A DNA stretch of 64,000 nucleotides from Enemella evansiae (GCA_017255395.1 JAFKDC010000001.1:496001-560000); one strand, 5' to 3'; numbered from the stretch's first letter, positions 37,874-49,067 are shown. Program-made: numbers and translations. The notes: generated by a model not told the origin, from the sequence alone.

Positions 37874-37967
37874 GCGCGGCGGCCTGCGGCCTAGATTCCG
37901 CGCTGAAGGCATCCAAGGAGCGGCCACACCCTAGTCAGCCAGCACCTGAAAAGGCGCCTTCCAAACG

Positions 37968-38000
37968 AAAAAGCGCCCCCGCGATTTCCCGCGAGGGCGC
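37968..38000 (-). terminator. intrinsic terminator of etfBA
   Basis: Read on the minus strand: 11-bp arms GCGCCCTCGCG/CGCGGGGGCGC (one mismatch) with a 6-nt loop, followed by TTTTTCGTTT. It begins 24 nt past the etfA stop. Confidence 0.85.
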
Positions 38001-38023
38001 CCAAAACTTTCAGCCGGTCAGCC

Positions 38024-38950
38024 TTACAGCTTCTCGGTCAGTTCCGGCACGATCTGGAAGAGGTCGCCCACGAGGCCGTAGTCGGCGACCTGGAAGATCG
38101 GCGCCTCTTCGTCCTTGTTGATCGCCACGATCACCTTGGAATCCTTCATCCCCGCAAGGTGCTGGATGGCCCCAGAGATGCCCACGGCGATGTAAAGCTC
38201 GGGCGCCACAACCTTGCCGGTCTGGCCGACCTGCCAGTCGTTCGGCGCAAAGCCCGAGTCGACCGCAGCGCGCGACGCGCCAACTGCCGCGCCCAGCTTG
38301 TCCGCCAGCGCTTCGATGATCTTGAAGTCCTCTTCGGAGCCGACGCCACGGCCACCCGACACGACGATACCCGCCGAGGTCAGTTCCGGACGGTCGCTTT
38401 CGGCGACCTTGTCCTCGACCCACTCGGACAGGCCCGGGTTCTCACCCGCGCCGATGGTCTCGACCGAAGCCGAACCGCCCGTCGCGGCGGCGTCGAAGGT
38501 CGAGGTCCGGAAGGTGATGACCTTGGTGGCGTCCTTGGACTTCACCGTCTGCATCGCGTTGCCCGCGTAGATCGGGCGCACGAAGGTGTCGGCGTCCACG
38601 ACCTCGGTCACGTCGGTCAGCACCATCACGTCCAGCAGGGCGGCAACGCGCGGCAGGATGTTCTTGGCGTCCGTCGTGGCGGGCGCGACGATGTGGCTGT
38701 AGTCGCCGGCCAGCGAGGCGATCAGCGCGGCGACCGGCTCTGCCAGACGGTGACCGTAGAGGTCGTCCTCGGCCAGCAGCACCCTGGACACGCCCTCGAT
38801 GGTCGCGGCCTCGTCTGCGGCGGCCTTGGCGGATGCGCCCGCGGCCAGCACGGTCACGTCACCCAGCGCCTTTGCGGCGGAAACCGCCTTGGCGGTGGCA
38901 TCCATCGACAGGGCGCCGTCTGTAATCTCGGCAATCAGCAGAACGGCCAT
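38024..38950 (-). CDS. etfA: electron transfer flavoprotein alpha subunit
   Basis: FAD-carrying subunit that passes electrons from acyl-CoA dehydrogenases to ETF-ubiquinone oxidoreductase. 308 residues. Segments: [11 protein letters not shown] at the start, [23 protein letters not shown], and the C-terminal FAD domain [84 protein letters not shown]. Start ATG 38950 overlaps the etfB stop (TGATG). Confidence 0.97.
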   Translation of the reverse strand: MAVLLIAEITDGALSMDATAKAVSAAKALGDVTVLAAGASAKAAADEAATIEGVSRVLLAEDDLYGHRLAEPVAALIASLAGDYSHIVAPATTDAKNILPRVAALLDVMVLTDVTEVVDADTFVRPIYAGNAMQTVKSKDATKVITFRTSTFDAAATGGSASVETIGAGENPGLSEWVEDKVAESDRPELTSAGIVVSGGRGVGSEEDFKIIEALADKLGAAVGASRAAVDSGFAPNDWQVGQTGKVVAPELYIAVGISGAIQHLAGMKDSKVIVAINKDEEAPIFQVADYGLVGDLFQIVPELTEKL

Positions 38951-39708
38951 CACACGACTCCCTTTTCTTTCAGCTTCGACACCAGTTCGTCGACCGAACC
39001 GACCATCTCGCCCGCCGAGCGCGCCGCCGGTTCCGAGGTGCTGACGATCTCGAGACGCGGCGAGACGTCGACGCCGTAGTCGGCGGCGGTCTTCTCATCC
39101 AGCGGCTTCTTCTTCGCCTTCATGATGTTCGGCAGCGAGGCATAGCGCGGCTCGTTCAGACGCAGGTCGGTCGAAATGATGGTCGGCATCTTGACCTTCA
39201 CGGTCTGAAGGCCGCCGTCGACCTCACGCGTGACCACGGCGTGCGCGCCGTCCACGTCGACCTTGTTGGCGTACATCGCCTGCGACCAGCCCAGCAGGGC
39301 CGACAGCATCTGCCCGGTGGCGCCAAGATCGTTGTCGATCGCCTGCTTGCCGCACAGGACGAGGCCCGGCTCTTCTTCCTTGACGATGGCGGCAAGGATC
39401 TTGGCCACGGCCAGCGGTTCGATATCGGTGTGCACGTCATCGGCGGCAACAACGAGGATCGCCCGGTCGGCCCCCATGGCCAGCGCGGTGCGCAGGGTTT
39501 CCTGCGCCTGCTTGACGCCGATGGAAACCGCGATGACTTCCTCGACCTTGCCGGCTTCCTTCAGGCGGATCGCCTCTTCGACGGCAATCTCGTCGAAGGG
39601 GTTCATCGACATCTTTACGTTGGCCAGATCGACGCCGCTCCCATCCGCCTTCACGCGGACCTTCACGTTGTAGTCGATCACGCGCTTGACAGGCACCAGT
39701 ACCTTCAT
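38950..39708 (-). CDS. etfB: electron transfer flavoprotein beta subunit
   Basis: AMP-binding subunit of ETF. 252 residues. [22 protein letters not shown] at the start, [19 protein letters not shown], and the ETF-beta signature [53 protein letters not shown]. Ribosome-binding site GAGGAGAGAACC. It forms an operon with etfA and would serve acyl-CoA dehydrogenases such as the one at 5748. Confidence 0.97.
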   Translation of the reverse strand: MKVLVPVKRVIDYNVKVRVKADGSGVDLANVKMSMNPFDEIAVEEAIRLKEAGKVEEVIAVSIGVKQAQETLRTALAMGADRAILVVAADDVHTDIEPLAVAKILAAIVKEEEPGLVLCGKQAIDNDLGATGQMLSALLGWSQAMYANKVDVDGAHAVVTREVDGGLQTVKVKMPTIISTDLRLNEPRYASLPNIMKAKKKPLDEKTAADYGVDVSPRLEIVSTSEPAARSAGEMVGSVDELVSKLKEKGVV

Positions 39709-40018
39709 CAGCGGTTCTCTCCTCATGATGCGGGACGGGCCCGCGGTTTCCTCGCAAAACGGTGTAGCGTGCAGCCGCAGCGACAAACAGGGTAAAATCG
39801 TCACGTTAGCACCAACCAACGTCGCGTTTCCGCCGCCAGTCGCCCGAATCCACCCCATTGCCGCCTGCCGGGGCGGCCCTGTCCCGCAAAATTGCTCCAT
39901 GCAAAACAGGAACATCCACCTGCCCTGCGGTCCATGGCAGGGATTCCCGACTTTACCCCCCGGCCGCCCCTCTTCATCTTGCCCGAAAAACCGCATGTAC
40001 ACGGAAAGGGCAGTCGCG
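39709..40018. other. 310-bp divergent gap, promoters only
   Basis: Lies between divergent etfB and the DUF898 gene. Frames crossing it lack ribosome-binding sites and homology. It must carry both promoters; no convincing -35/-10 pair or operator is visible. Confidence 0.55.
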
Positions 40019-41260
40019 ATGCACGAGGGAACCGAAACGATGGCGCTTCGCTATACCGGCGAGAAGGGGCCGCTGTTCGGGCTGACGCTGAAGACCGGCC
40101 TGCTGACCGTCGTCACGCTGGGCCTCTACCGCTTCTGGGCCAAGACCCGCATCCGCAAATACATCTGGTCTTCGGTCAATGCCGGGGGCGATACCTTCGA
40201 ATACACCGGCACCGGGCTGGAGAAGCTGCTTGGCTTCCTCGTCGCGATCGTCTTTCTCGCCGTCTACCTCGGCATCGTGCAGATGGTGCTGTTCTACTTC
40301 GGCCTGAACATCATGATCGATCCCGAGACGGCAGAGACCGCGCAGGTGATCGGGCAGATCGCCGCCATCTACATCTCGTTCTTCGCGGTGCTGCCCTTCC
40401 TGCTTTATGCGGTCTACCGCGCGCGCCGCTACAAGATGGCCCGCACCCGCTTTCGCGGCATCCGGCTGGGGATGGAGAAGGGCGCATGGGGCTATGTCGC
40501 CCGCGCGCTGCTCTACGGGTTTCTCAGCGTGATCTCGCTGGGCCTGCTGACGCCGCTGATGACCTTCCGGCTGGAAAAATACATGGCCGACCGCAGCTTC
40601 TACGGTTCGGCCCGGGTGCACCAGCACGGGCGCTGGACCGCGCTTTACCCGGCGATGAAGCACCTGCTGATCGGCATCGCGATCCTGTTGCTGTCGGGTG
40701 GCCTGATGGCATGGGGCGCCGTACCGCCCGCCGGATCGTTCGAGCCGCGCTCTGTCGTGATGCTGATCGGCGGCGGTGTCGGCACCTTCATAGGCTACGT
40801 CTGGGTGATCATCGGTTCAGTCTACTACGGCGTGCGCAGCTTCGGCTACCTGATGAGCCACAAGACCCTGGGCGACGAGATCGCCTTCGTCTCGGAACCG
40901 CGCGCCGGGGCCGTGGTCAAGATCTTCATTCTCGGCTTTCTCCTGCTCTCGGTGCTGGCCTCGGTCGCCTTCGGGGTGGTCGGCGCGCTGGCGGCGGCCT
41001 TCATCCCGCTGCTGATGGATGCGGGGCCGACGACGATGATCGTGCTGGCCCTGCTGGGGGCCCTTGGCTACGTGATCGCGCTGGTGGTGACGCAGGCGCT
41101 GTCGATGATCCTGATCACCCAGCCGATCCTCGCCCATTACATCGACACGATCCGGGTGGGGAACCCCGAGGCGCTGAACCGCATCGCCCAACGTGAGGCA
41201 GAGACCGGCGTCGACGCCGAGGGCTTCGCCGATGCGCTGGATATCGGCGGCGCGATCTGA
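40019..41260 (+). CDS. DUF898 (YjgN-type) integral membrane protein, copy 2
   Basis: 413 residues, with the same plan as the gene at 34259: [100 protein letters not shown] 40019 has GGAAAGGGCAG upstream; ATGs at 39995 and 40040 are also in frame. Followed after 13 nt by an M48 protease gene, repeating the module found at 34-36.6 kb. Function unknown. Confidence 0.88.
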   Translation: MHEGTETMALRYTGEKGPLFGLTLKTGLLTVVTLGLYRFWAKTRIRKYIWSSVNAGGDTFEYTGTGLEKLLGFLVAIVFLAVYLGIVQMVLFYFGLNIMIDPETAETAQVIGQIAAIYISFFAVLPFLLYAVYRARRYKMARTRFRGIRLGMEKGAWGYVARALLYGFLSVISLGLLTPLMTFRLEKYMADRSFYGSARVHQHGRWTALYPAMKHLLIGIAILLLSGGLMAWGAVPPAGSFEPRSVVMLIGGGVGTFIGYVWVIIGSVYYGVRSFGYLMSHKTLGDEIAFVSEPRAGAVVKIFILGFLLLSVLASVAFGVVGALAAAFIPLLMDAGPTTMIVLALLGALGYVIALVVTQALSMILITQPILAHYIDTIRVGNPEALNRIAQREAETGVDAEGFADALDIGGAI

Positions 41261-41273
41261 GCGGGGGACAGAC

Positions 41274-42401
41274 ATGCAAGGCACCACGGCCCATTTCTAC
41301 GACGGGCTGACGGCAGGGCGGCACGCGGTGCGTGTCGCCCTCTCCGATGACCGTCAGGCGCTGTTGATCGAAGGCGAGACCCTGCCCGAGCCGCTGCGCT
41401 GGCGGCTGATGGATCTGCGCGCGCTGGCCGACACGCAGGACAAGGGGCGGCTGACGCTGACTCGCATGGCTGCGACCGACGACGAGGCCCCGCGCGATCC
41501 CGCCCGGCTGGTGATCCTTGACCCGGCGCTGATCGACTGGATGCACCGCACCCGTCCCGGCCTCTTCCGGCGCGACGTCCGTCCCGGCACGGGCCGCAAG
41601 GTGCTGACCTACACGGCGGGCGCCGTCACCGCCGCCGTGCTGCTGCTCTTCGTGATCCTGCCCGCCATGGCGAATACGCTGGCGGGGGTGATCCCGGTGG
41701 AACGCGAGGTCGCCTTCGGCAAGACCGTCGTCGGCCAGATGGAACGCTTCCTCGGCGGGCGCGGTCAAAGCGGCTTTCGCTGCGACGCCCCGGCAGGGCG
41801 CGCGGCGCTGGACCGGATGCTGGCGCGGCTGACCGCCAATCAGGACATGCAATACGAGGTCAACCTCTCGGTCTTCGACCACGAGATGGTCAACGCCTTC
41901 GCCGCCCCGGGCGGGCAGGTTGTCATCCTGCGCGGCTTGCTCGACAAAGCCGACAGCCCCGACGAGGTCGCGGGCGTGCTCGCGCATGAAATCGGCCATG
42001 TCGAATCCCGTGACGCCACCCGCCACGCCCTGCGCGCAGCGGGCTCTGCGGGCCTGCTGACCATGTTCCTCGGCGACTTCACCGGCGGCGCCGCCGTCGC
42101 GGTGATCGGCGAACACCTGCTCTCGACCAGCTACACGCGCGAGGCCGAGACCGCCGCCGATGCCTTCGCCCTTCAGATGCTGGCCAGCGCGGATACCAGC
42201 ACCGAGGGCCTCGCCGACTTCTTCGGCATCATCGACGAGATGCAGCAGGAGATGGGGATCTCGGTCCCGGAATACCTCTCGTCCCACCCGATGACCCAGG
42301 GCAGGGCCGACACCGCCCGCGCCTTCGCCGGAACACAGAACGATACCAGGCCCATCCTCAACAAGGCCGAGTGGCAGGCGCTGAAGGCCATCTGCGACTG
42401 A
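41274..42401 (+). CDS. membrane-anchored M48 metallopeptidase, copy 2
   Basis: 375 residues: N-terminal cytosolic beta domain (about 1-115, VRVALSDDRQALLIEGETLPEPLRWRLMDL), one membrane helix (about 120-142), M48 domain with GVLAHEIGHVESRDATRHAL and the third ligand in EAETAADAFALQML. SSHPMTQGRAD near the end parallels SHPRLGDRI of copy 1. Ribosome-binding site GCGGGGGACAG. Probably a coupled partner of the preceding DUF898 protein; the repeated pairing suggests the two proteins work together (inference). Confidence 0.9.
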   Translation: MQGTTAHFYDGLTAGRHAVRVALSDDRQALLIEGETLPEPLRWRLMDLRALADTQDKGRLTLTRMAATDDEAPRDPARLVILDPALIDWMHRTRPGLFRRDVRPGTGRKVLTYTAGAVTAAVLLLFVILPAMANTLAGVIPVEREVAFGKTVVGQMERFLGGRGQSGFRCDAPAGRAALDRMLARLTANQDMQYEVNLSVFDHEMVNAFAAPGGQVVILRGLLDKADSPDEVAGVLAHEIGHVESRDATRHALRAAGSAGLLTMFLGDFTGGAAVAVIGEHLLSTSYTREAETAADAFALQMLASADTSTEGLADFFGIIDEMQQEMGISVPEYLSSHPMTQGRADTARAFAGTQNDTRPILNKAEWQALKAICD

Positions 42402-42434
42402 CCCCGCCCGCCTTCCCTGTCAAAAAAACCGAAA

Positions 42435-42457
42435 GGCGCGGTCTCCCCGACCGCGCC
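42435..42457. terminator. bidirectional intrinsic terminator between the M48 gene and smc
   Basis: Perfect 9-bp arms GGCGCGGTC/GACCGCGCC with a 5-nt loop. On the minus strand (smc) it is followed by TTTCGGTTTTTTTG, a proper U tract. On the plus strand (M48) it runs into CCCTGCTTCTTCTTGG, i.e. element copy 6. Confidence 0.85.
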
Positions 42458-42460
42458 CCC

Positions 42461-42483
42461 TGCTTCTTCTTGGTAAAAATACC
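42461..42483 (+). repeat. CTTCTTCT/AAATAC intergenic element, copy 6
   Basis: TGCTTCTTCTTGG, then TAAAAATACC, placed directly after a perfect hairpin and 59 nt past the M48 stop. This copy shows the element in the position a terminator tail would occupy. Confidence 0.65.
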
Positions 42484-42509
42484 TAGCTTCGGCCCGTCAG
42501 GGCCGCCCG

Positions 42510-45500
42510 TCACGCCACCAGTCTCTCGGCCCGCTTGAGATCGACCGAGACCAGTTGCGACACACCCTGTTCCTGCATGGTCACGCCGAACAGCCGGTCC
42601 ATCCGCGCCATGGTCACCGCGTGGTGGGTGATGATCAGGAAGCGCGTCTCGGTCCGGCGGCACATCTCGTCCAGCATGTCGCAGAAGCGCGTGACGTTGG
42701 CGTCGTCCAGCGGCGCGTCGACCTCGTCCAGCACGCAGATCGGCGAGGGGTTGGCCATGAAGACCGCGAAGATCAGCGCCAGACAGGTCAGCGTCTGCTC
42801 GCCGCCCGACATCAGAGAAAGCGTCGACAGCTTCTTGCCCGGCGGCTGGCACATGATCTCCAGCCCGGCTTCCAGCGGGTCGTCCGATTCGACCATGACA
42901 AGGTTGGCCTCACCGCCGCCGAAGAGGTGGGTAAACAGCATGGTGAAGTTCGAATTCACCTGCTCGAAGGCGGTCAGCAGCCGTTCGCGGCCCTCGCGGT
43001 TCAGCGAGGCGATGCCGTTGCGCAGGGTGCGGATCGCTTCTTCCAGGTCGGCCTTCTCGGCGACCAGAGCGTCATGCTCTTCCTGCACCTCGCGGGCGTC
43101 GTCCTCGGCGCGCAGGTTGACCGCGCCCAAGGCGTCGCGCTGGCGCTTCAGGCGGCTGACCTCCTGCTCGATCGCATCGGCGGCGGGCGTCTGGTCCGGG
43201 TCCACGTGCAGCTTTTCCAGAAGCTGCGCGGGCGTGACCTCCATCTCCTCGAAGATACGCTCGGCAGCGGCGGCGACGGTCTCGCGCGCGGCTTCGGCCC
43301 GGGCCTCGGCGCGGGCACGGGCCTCGCGGGCCTCACCGGCCAGCCGCTCTGCGTCGCGCTCGGACGCGATGGTGGCGCGCAGCGCCGTCTCGGCAGAGGC
43401 CAGCGCGTCGGCGGCCACGCCCCGACGCTCTTCCGCCGCCTCGATGGACTCCGACATCTCGGCCCGCTTCGCCGCCAGTTCCCCGGGCACGTCCGAGGCC
43501 ACGGCAAGCTCGTCCTCGGCCCCCGCCTTGCGCTCCGCCAGTTCCTGCGCGCGCTTCTCGGCGGTTTCCAGACGATGGCGCCAGCCCGAAAGCTCTTTCG
43601 TCACCTGCTGCGACCGGCCCTTGCGGGCCTCGCCCTCGCGCCGCAACTCGTCGGCGGCAGAGCGGCGGGCCATCATCGTCATGCGCGCCGCCTCGACCGT
43701 CAGCTTGACGTCCTCGGCACGGGCGCGGGCCTCGTCCAGATCCTCCAGCCCCGCCTGCGCGCGCTCGGCCTCCAGCAATTGCCCGCGCGCGGCACTGGCC
43801 TCGTCCTCGTAGCGTTTCACCGCCAGCGTTGCGTTCTCCAGACGGCTCTCGGCCAGGTCCCGGTCGTTTTCGGCGCGGTTCAGCGCGCGGGTGGCGTCTG
43901 TCAGGGCCTGATCGGCGCTGCGCCGGGCGTCACGGGCGTCCTTGTCGGCGCGCGTCAGCTCGGCCAGCCGCGCCACCAGCGCCTCATGCGCCGAGCGGGT
44001 CCCTTCAAGCCGGGCCTCTGCCTCGGTCATTTCCTGCTTCAGCGCCTCCAGCCGGTTCAGCTGCTCCAGCCGCAGCGCGGCGGCAGAGGGCTGATCCTCG
44101 GCCCATGCGCGGAAGCCGTCCCAGCGCCACAGGTCGCCTTCCAGCGAGACCAGCCGCTGGCCGGGTTGCAAGAGCGGTTGCAGGCGCGGCCCGGCCTCGG
44201 CATCGACGAGACCGATCTGCGACATGCGGCGTTCCAGCACATCGGGAACCGAGACATGCTGCGTCAGCGCGGTCACGCCCTGCGGCAGCGGTTGCGAGGC
44301 GTCGTAGGCGGGCAGCACCAGCCAGCCGGTCGGGCCATCACCCGCCACCTCGGGTGCGCGCAGGTCGTCGGCCAGCGCGGCACCCAGCGCCTTTTCAAAG
44401 CCCTGCTCGACCTGCAGCCGGTCGAGGATCTGCCCGCCCTCGGCGGTGTCGCGATCCAGAAGCCGCGCCAGCGCCGTCACCTCGGCGGAGAGCGCGTTCA
44501 ACTCGCCCTCGGCGCTGGATCGTTCGCCCCGCGCCTCGGCCTCGCGCCCCTGCGTCTCGGCGCGGGCGGTTTCGGCCTCGGACAGGGCGACCTCGGCCTG
44601 CTCGGCCATCTCGGCGGCGTGCTCCTGCGCGAAATGTGCGCGCTCGGCGGCCTCGGTGCCGGTTTTCAGCGTCTCGCGGGCCTGCGTCACGGCGGCGCGG
44701 GCCTTTTCGGCCTCGGCCTCGGTGCGGTCCAGCGTCTTGCGGCTGTCCGCAAGGAAGCGCTGCGCCGACTGGTGGCGGGCGGCAAGGCGCGCCACGTCCT
44801 CGGTCTGGGCCGAAAGCTCCGCCTCGCGTTCGTGCAGAACCGTCGCCGCGTCCGACGCCATCTCCTGCGCCTCGGCCAGCCGGTCGTCGTGGCCGTCAGC
44901 GGCCTTGGCCAGCTCCTTCGCCTCCCACTCGAGGCGCTCGATGGTCTCGCCCGCGTCGCGGTTCAGCCCGGCCTCGCGCTCCATGTCGCGGGCCAGTTGC
45001 TCGATACGCTTGGTCAGCGTGGCGATGCGGTCCTGTGCCTGCTTTTCCTGATCGCCCAAAGCATCGCGCTGCACGGTCAGCCGTTGCAGGATCGCGGCGG
45101 CGATGGCCTCTTCCTCGCGCAGCGGCGGCAGGGCTTCTTCCTGCGTGGCGCGCAGGGTCTCGGCCTCGCGGGCGGCGGTCTCGGCCCGGGCGGTGGCGGT
45201 GATGGTCTCGCGCAGGGCGGCCTCGGCGACCGAGCGCGTCTCGTCGGCCTCGCGCCAGCGGCGGTACAGCAGCAGACCTTCGGCCTGCCGCAACTCCTCG
45301 CCGATGGCGCGGTAGCGCGCCGCCTGCTTGGCCTGCCGCGCCAGTTGCGCCAGCTGCGCGGCCAGTTGCTCGACCACGTCATCGACGCGCAACAGGTTCT
45401 GTTCGGCGCTGTTGAGCTTCAACTCCGCCTCGTGGCGGCGCTGGTAAAGGCCCCCGATCCCGGCGGCATCCTCCAGCACCTTGCGGCGGTTCTTGGGTTT

Positions 45501-45965
45501 GGCGTTGATCAGTTCCGAGATCTGCCCCTGCCGCACCAGCGCGGGCGAGGTCGCGCCCGTCGCCGCATCGGCAAAGAGCATCTGCACGTCGCGCGCCCGC
45601 ACGTCCTTGGCGTTGACCTTGTAGGCGGACCCCACGTCGCGGGTGATGCGGCGCACGATTTCAAGCTGGTCGGTCTCGTTGAAGCCGGCAGGCGCAAGAC
45701 GGTCGGCGTTGTCGATGGTCAGGCAGACCTCGGCGAAGTTGCGGGCGGGGCGGGTCGCGGCCCCGGCGAAGATCACGTCTTCCATCCCGCCGCCGCGCAT
45801 GGCCTTGGCGCGGGTCTCGCCCATCACCCAGCGCAGCGCCTCCAGCAGGTTGGACTTGCCGCAGCCGTTCGGCCCGACCACGCCGGTCAGCCCGCGCGCG
45901 ATGATCAGGTCCGTCGGATCGACGAAGCTCTTGAAGCCCGTAAGCCGGAGTTTTGTGAACTGCAC
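42510..45965 (-). CDS. smc: chromosome segregation ATPase SMC
   Basis: Condensin ATPase that organises and segregates the chromosome with ScpAB. 1151 residues. Walker A VVGPNGCGKSNLLEALRWVMGE near residue 35; two long coiled coils flanking a hinge (about 500-650, with DDLRAPEVAGDGPTGWLVLP); ABC signature LSLMSGGEQTLTCLALIFAV and Walker B ICVLDEVDAPLDDANV near the C-terminus, with the conserved D-loop. It starts at a GTG (45965) with GGAGCAGGCAG upstream. Full length for the family. Confidence 0.98.
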   Translation of the reverse strand: MQFTKLRLTGFKSFVDPTDLIIARGLTGVVGPNGCGKSNLLEALRWVMGETRAKAMRGGGMEDVIFAGAATRPARNFAEVCLTIDNADRLAPAGFNETDQLEIVRRITRDVGSAYKVNAKDVRARDVQMLFADAATGATSPALVRQGQISELINAKPKNRRKVLEDAAGIGGLYQRRHEAELKLNSAEQNLLRVDDVVEQLAAQLAQLARQAKQAARYRAIGEELRQAEGLLLYRRWREADETRSVAEAALRETITATARAETAAREAETLRATQEEALPPLREEEAIAAAILQRLTVQRDALGDQEKQAQDRIATLTKRIEQLARDMEREAGLNRDAGETIERLEWEAKELAKAADGHDDRLAEAQEMASDAATVLHEREAELSAQTEDVARLAARHQSAQRFLADSRKTLDRTEAEAEKARAAVTQARETLKTGTEAAERAHFAQEHAAEMAEQAEVALSEAETARAETQGREAEARGERSSAEGELNALSAEVTALARLLDRDTAEGGQILDRLQVEQGFEKALGAALADDLRAPEVAGDGPTGWLVLPAYDASQPLPQGVTALTQHVSVPDVLERRMSQIGLVDAEAGPRLQPLLQPGQRLVSLEGDLWRWDGFRAWAEDQPSAAALRLEQLNRLEALKQEMTEAEARLEGTRSAHEALVARLAELTRADKDARDARRSADQALTDATRALNRAENDRDLAESRLENATLAVKRYEDEASAARGQLLEAERAQAGLEDLDEARARAEDVKLTVEAARMTMMARRSAADELRREGEARKGRSQQVTKELSGWRHRLETAEKRAQELAERKAGAEDELAVASDVPGELAAKRAEMSESIEAAEERRGVAADALASAETALRATIASERDAERLAGEAREARARAEARAEAARETVAAAAERIFEEMEVTPAQLLEKLHVDPDQTPAADAIEQEVSRLKRQRDALGAVNLRAEDDAREVQEEHDALVAEKADLEEAIRTLRNGIASLNREGRERLLTAFEQVNSNFTMLFTHLFGGGEANLVMVESDDPLEAGLEIMCQPPGKKLSTLSLMSGGEQTLTCLALIFAVFMANPSPICVLDEVDAPLDDANVTRFCDMLDEMCRRTETRFLIITHHAVTMARMDRLFGVTMQEQGVSQLVSVDLKRAERLVA

Positions 45966-46098
45966 CTGCCTGCTCCGATTCTCTCGGTTCGGATCAGGGT
46001 GCGGATTCGGGCCGAAGCTGTCAACGGCGGCGGGGGCGTATCTGGACGTCGATCACGGCTTTTCCACAAGATATCGCGGTCACATCCACGCGTGGGGA

Positions 46099-46497
46099 CT
46101 ATGATGCCTGGCATGTCAGCGCCCCGCTGCCGACCCCGTCACGTACCGTGAAGGCGCTGAGGTCGCAGTAGAGGTCGCGGCGCGCCTTCGGGATCTTGGG
46201 CGGCCTGCGCCCCGCGCAAGCCAGCCCGATCAACATCATCGCAGGATCGCCCTGCACCCAGTCCGCGTGGCAGCCGGTCTTCATCTGTGCGGCAATCGCG
46301 GCCTTGCGCGCAACGCTCTGGAACAGCGGGAAGGCCTCTGGCGAGGTGCGGACGGCCTCAACCATGTCACCGCGAATGCGCAGGGTGAAGGTGCTGCCCT
46401 CGACCCGGCTGACCACTTTTTCGGCGCCGCGAAACCCCGGCCCCGCCGCATCGCAGGCGGCGAGGCCGAGGCACAACACAAGAGAAACCGGTCGCAT
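46099..46497 (-). CDS. small lipoprotein, function unknown
   Basis: 132 residues with a short lipoprotein signal (lipobox LGLAAC, Cys near residue 15). The mature part has SRVEGSTFTLRIRGDMVEAVRTSPEAFP and three more cysteines, likely including a disulfide. No domain recognised; it looks like a Rhodobacteraceae-restricted envelope protein. It lies 133 bp upstream of smc on the same strand. The gap to parC holds a short hairpin (CCCTGG, loop, CCAGGG at 46591-46606) without a T tract. Confidence 0.72.
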   Translation of the reverse strand: MRPVSLVLCLGLAACDAAGPGFRGAEKVVSRVEGSTFTLRIRGDMVEAVRTSPEAFPLFQSVARKAAIAAQMKTGCHADWVQGDPAMMLIGLACAGRRPPKIPKARRDLYCDLSAFTVRDGVGSGALTCQAS

Positions 46498-46643
46498 GCC
46501 CCATGCTGCGCCAAGAGGGTTACCATAGGGTTAACCTATGAACGCACGGCACCGGTCAGCACTGATCTGCGCGCGCCTTTTCGCCTTTGGCCCTGGACAG
46601 CCAGGGGTGAAAAGGGGGCGGAGGCGCCGCCGGTGCAGGGGCC

Positions 46644-49067
46644 TCAGTTGAACTTATTGTCCCGGGGGAAGCCGCGCGGTGCCATGCGCCCCGACCCGGC
46701 GCGCTTTCCGGTCCATTCCTCTAGGTTGCTCTCGGTCCGGGTGCGGCCGGCCGGATCGCTCCACGAGAGGCCCTCGGAGAGGGTGAAGGTGCGGGCGTCG
46801 GACATCCCGCCATCCTTGTATTTCTGCAGGCGTACCCCCTTGCCGCGGCCCATTTCGGGCAGTTCGTCCAGCGCGAAGACCAGCACCTTGCGGTTCTCGC
46901 CCACCACGGCGACGTGGTCGCCCGCGACGGCGCGGCAGACCAGCGCGCGGGCCGGGGCGCGGACGTTCAGCACCTGCTTGCCCGCGCGGGTCTGGGCGAT
47001 CACCTCGTCCTCGGGCACGACAAAGCCGTCGCCCGCCGTCGAGGCCACCAGCAGCTTGCCGCCGGGGCGGTGGATGAACAGGTCGACGATCTCGACCTCG
47101 TTGGGCAGGTCCACCATCAGGCGCAGCGGCTCACCCATGCCGCGCCCGCCGGGCAGGTTCGCCGCAGAGACCGTGTAAAAGCGCCCGTTGGAGCCGAAGA
47201 CCAGCAGGCGGTCCGTGGTTTCGGCGTGGAAGATGAAGCGCGGGCCGTCGCCGTCCTTGAACTTCAGTTCGCGGTCCAGCGCGATATGGCCGGTCATGGC
47301 GCGAATCCAGCCCATCTGCGAACAGACCACGGTGATCGGCTCGCGCTCGATCATCGCCTCGAGCGGGACCTCCTCGGCCTCTGTCGCCTCGGCGAAGGTG
47401 GTCAGGCGCGCGCCGCGGGCGAAGTCCTTGCCAAAGCGCTTGCGGGTCTCGCGCAGTTCCTCGGCGATGCGCTGCCATTGCAGGTCTTCGCTGTCGAGCA
47501 GATCCTCGAGGCCCGCGCGTTCCTCCATCAGGGCGTCGCGCTCGCGCACCAGTTCCAGCTCTTCGAGGCGCCGCAGCGAGCGCAGGCGCATGTTCAGGAT
47601 CGCCTCGGCCTGCACGTCGGACAAACCGTCCTCGCGGCCCGCGTAGCGGCTGGGGATCTTGCGCTCGTCCTCTTCCTCGGCCAGCACGCTGCGCGCCACC
47701 GCCTCGGGGTCGGCGACCATAGACAGGCCCGCCAGGTCGACACCGGCCAGCGGCGAACGGTAGTCGCCTTCGTCCATGGCGCGGGGGATGGTGTCCTGAT
47801 GCGGCTTCGACCAGTCCTCGTACATCAGGGCGGCCTTGGGGTCTTCGTCGTAGCGGATGATGTCGATCACCCGGTCGAGGTTCAGGAAGGCCACGATGAA
47901 GCCTTCGAGCACCTCCAGCCGGTTGTCGATCTTCGCCATCCGGTGCCGGGCGCGCCGGGTCAGCACGTCACGGCGGAAGTCGAGGAAGGCGCGCAGCACC
48001 TCCTTGAGCGAGCAGACTCTGGGCGTCACGCCGTCGATCAGCACGTTCATGTTCAGCGAGAACCGCAGTTCGAGGTCTGAGTTGCGGAACAGCAGGTTCA
48101 TCAGCACGTCGGGGTCGACGTTCTTGGACTTGGGTTCCAGAACGATGCGGACGTCTTCGGCGCTTTCGTCGCGCACATCCGCCAGCACCGGGATCTTGCG
48201 GGTCTGGATCAGTTCGGCGATGCGCTCGATCAGCTTGGACTTCTGCACCTGATAGGGGATCTCGGTCACGACCGCCTGCCATGTGCCGCGGCCCAGATCC
48301 TCGGAGTGCCAGCGCGCGCGCAGCCGGATCGACCCGCGCCCGGTGGAATAGGCCTGCGCGATGTTCTCCGCCGGTTCGACGATCACGCCGCCGGTGGGAA
48401 AGTCCGGGCCGGGCACGTATTGCAGCAGCGTGTCGTCCACCGCGTTGGGCGACTTGATCAGATGCAGACAGGCGTTGATCAGCTCGCCGATGTTATGCGG
48501 CGGGATATTGGTCGCCATGCCCACCGCGATGCCGCTGGAGCCGTTGGCCAGAAGGTTCGGGTAGGAGGCCGGCAGGACAGAGGGTTCGGTCAGACGGCCG
48601 TCGTAGTTGGGGCGGAAGTCGACGGCGTTCTCGTCCAGCCCGTCCAGCAACGCCTCGGACATCACCGTCATGCGCGCCTCGGTGTAGCGTGAGGCCGCCG
48701 GGTTGTCGCCGTCGATATTGCCGAAGTTGCCCTGACCGTCGACCAGCGGGTAGCGGATCGTGAAGTCCTGCGCGAGACGCGCCATGGCGTCGTAGATCGC
48801 CGCGTCGCCATGCGGGTGGAAGTCCCCCATGGTGTCGCCGCTGATCTTTGCGGATTTCAGGAAGCCGCCGGTGGAACTAAGCCGCAGGCGGCGCATTGCA
48901 TAAAGGATGCGGCGGTGCACCGGCTTCAGCCCGTCCCGTGCATCGGGCAGCGCCCGGTGCATGATGGTGGACAGCGCATAGGTCAGATAGCGCTCTCCGA
49001 TCGCCCTGCGCAGAGGCTCTGCAAGGTCGCGGGGATTGGTCTCGGGATCGATGTCGTCGTCGCTCAT
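46644..49067 (-). CDS. parC: DNA topoisomerase IV subunit A
   Basis: Cleavage and rejoining subunit of Topo IV, decatenating chromosomes; the ParE partner is not in the window. 807 residues. GyrA/ParC core: [33 protein letters not shown], the quinolone-region equivalent [18 protein letters not shown], active-site Tyr in [30 protein letters not shown]. The C-terminal beta-pinwheel region (about 500-807) is short and lacks a GyrA box, which favours ParC over GyrA. ATG 49067; an in-frame start 36 nt upstream is not conserved. Confidence 0.96.
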   Translation of the reverse strand: MSDDDIDPETNPRDLAEPLRRAIGERYLTYALSTIMHRALPDARDGLKPVHRRILYAMRRLRLSSTGGFLKSAKISGDTMGDFHPHGDAAIYDAMARLAQDFTIRYPLVDGQGNFGNIDGDNPAASRYTEARMTVMSEALLDGLDENAVDFRPNYDGRLTEPSVLPASYPNLLANGSSGIAVGMATNIPPHNIGELINACLHLIKSPNAVDDTLLQYVPGPDFPTGGVIVEPAENIAQAYSTGRGSIRLRARWHSEDLGRGTWQAVVTEIPYQVQKSKLIERIAELIQTRKIPVLADVRDESAEDVRIVLEPKSKNVDPDVLMNLLFRNSDLELRFSLNMNVLIDGVTPRVCSLKEVLRAFLDFRRDVLTRRARHRMAKIDNRLEVLEGFIVAFLNLDRVIDIIRYDEDPKAALMYEDWSKPHQDTIPRAMDEGDYRSPLAGVDLAGLSMVADPEAVARSVLAEEEDERKIPSRYAGREDGLSDVQAEAILNMRLRSLRRLEELELVRERDALMEERAGLEDLLDSEDLQWQRIAEELRETRKRFGKDFARGARLTTFAEATEAEEVPLEAMIEREPITVVCSQMGWIRAMTGHIALDRELKFKDGDGPRFIFHAETTDRLLVFGSNGRFYTVSAANLPGGRGMGEPLRLMVDLPNEVEIVDLFIHRPGGKLLVASTAGDGFVVPEDEVIAQTRAGKQVLNVRAPARALVCRAVAGDHVAVVGENRKVLVFALDELPEMGRGKGVRLQKYKDGGMSDARTFTLSEGLSWSDPAGRTRTESNLEEWTGKRAGSGRMAPRGFPRDNKFN

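Noticed and set aside
42555-46151. Very long plus-strand frame opposite smc
   Set aside because: Antisense shadow of the repetitive coiled-coil codons; no recognisable protein sequence.
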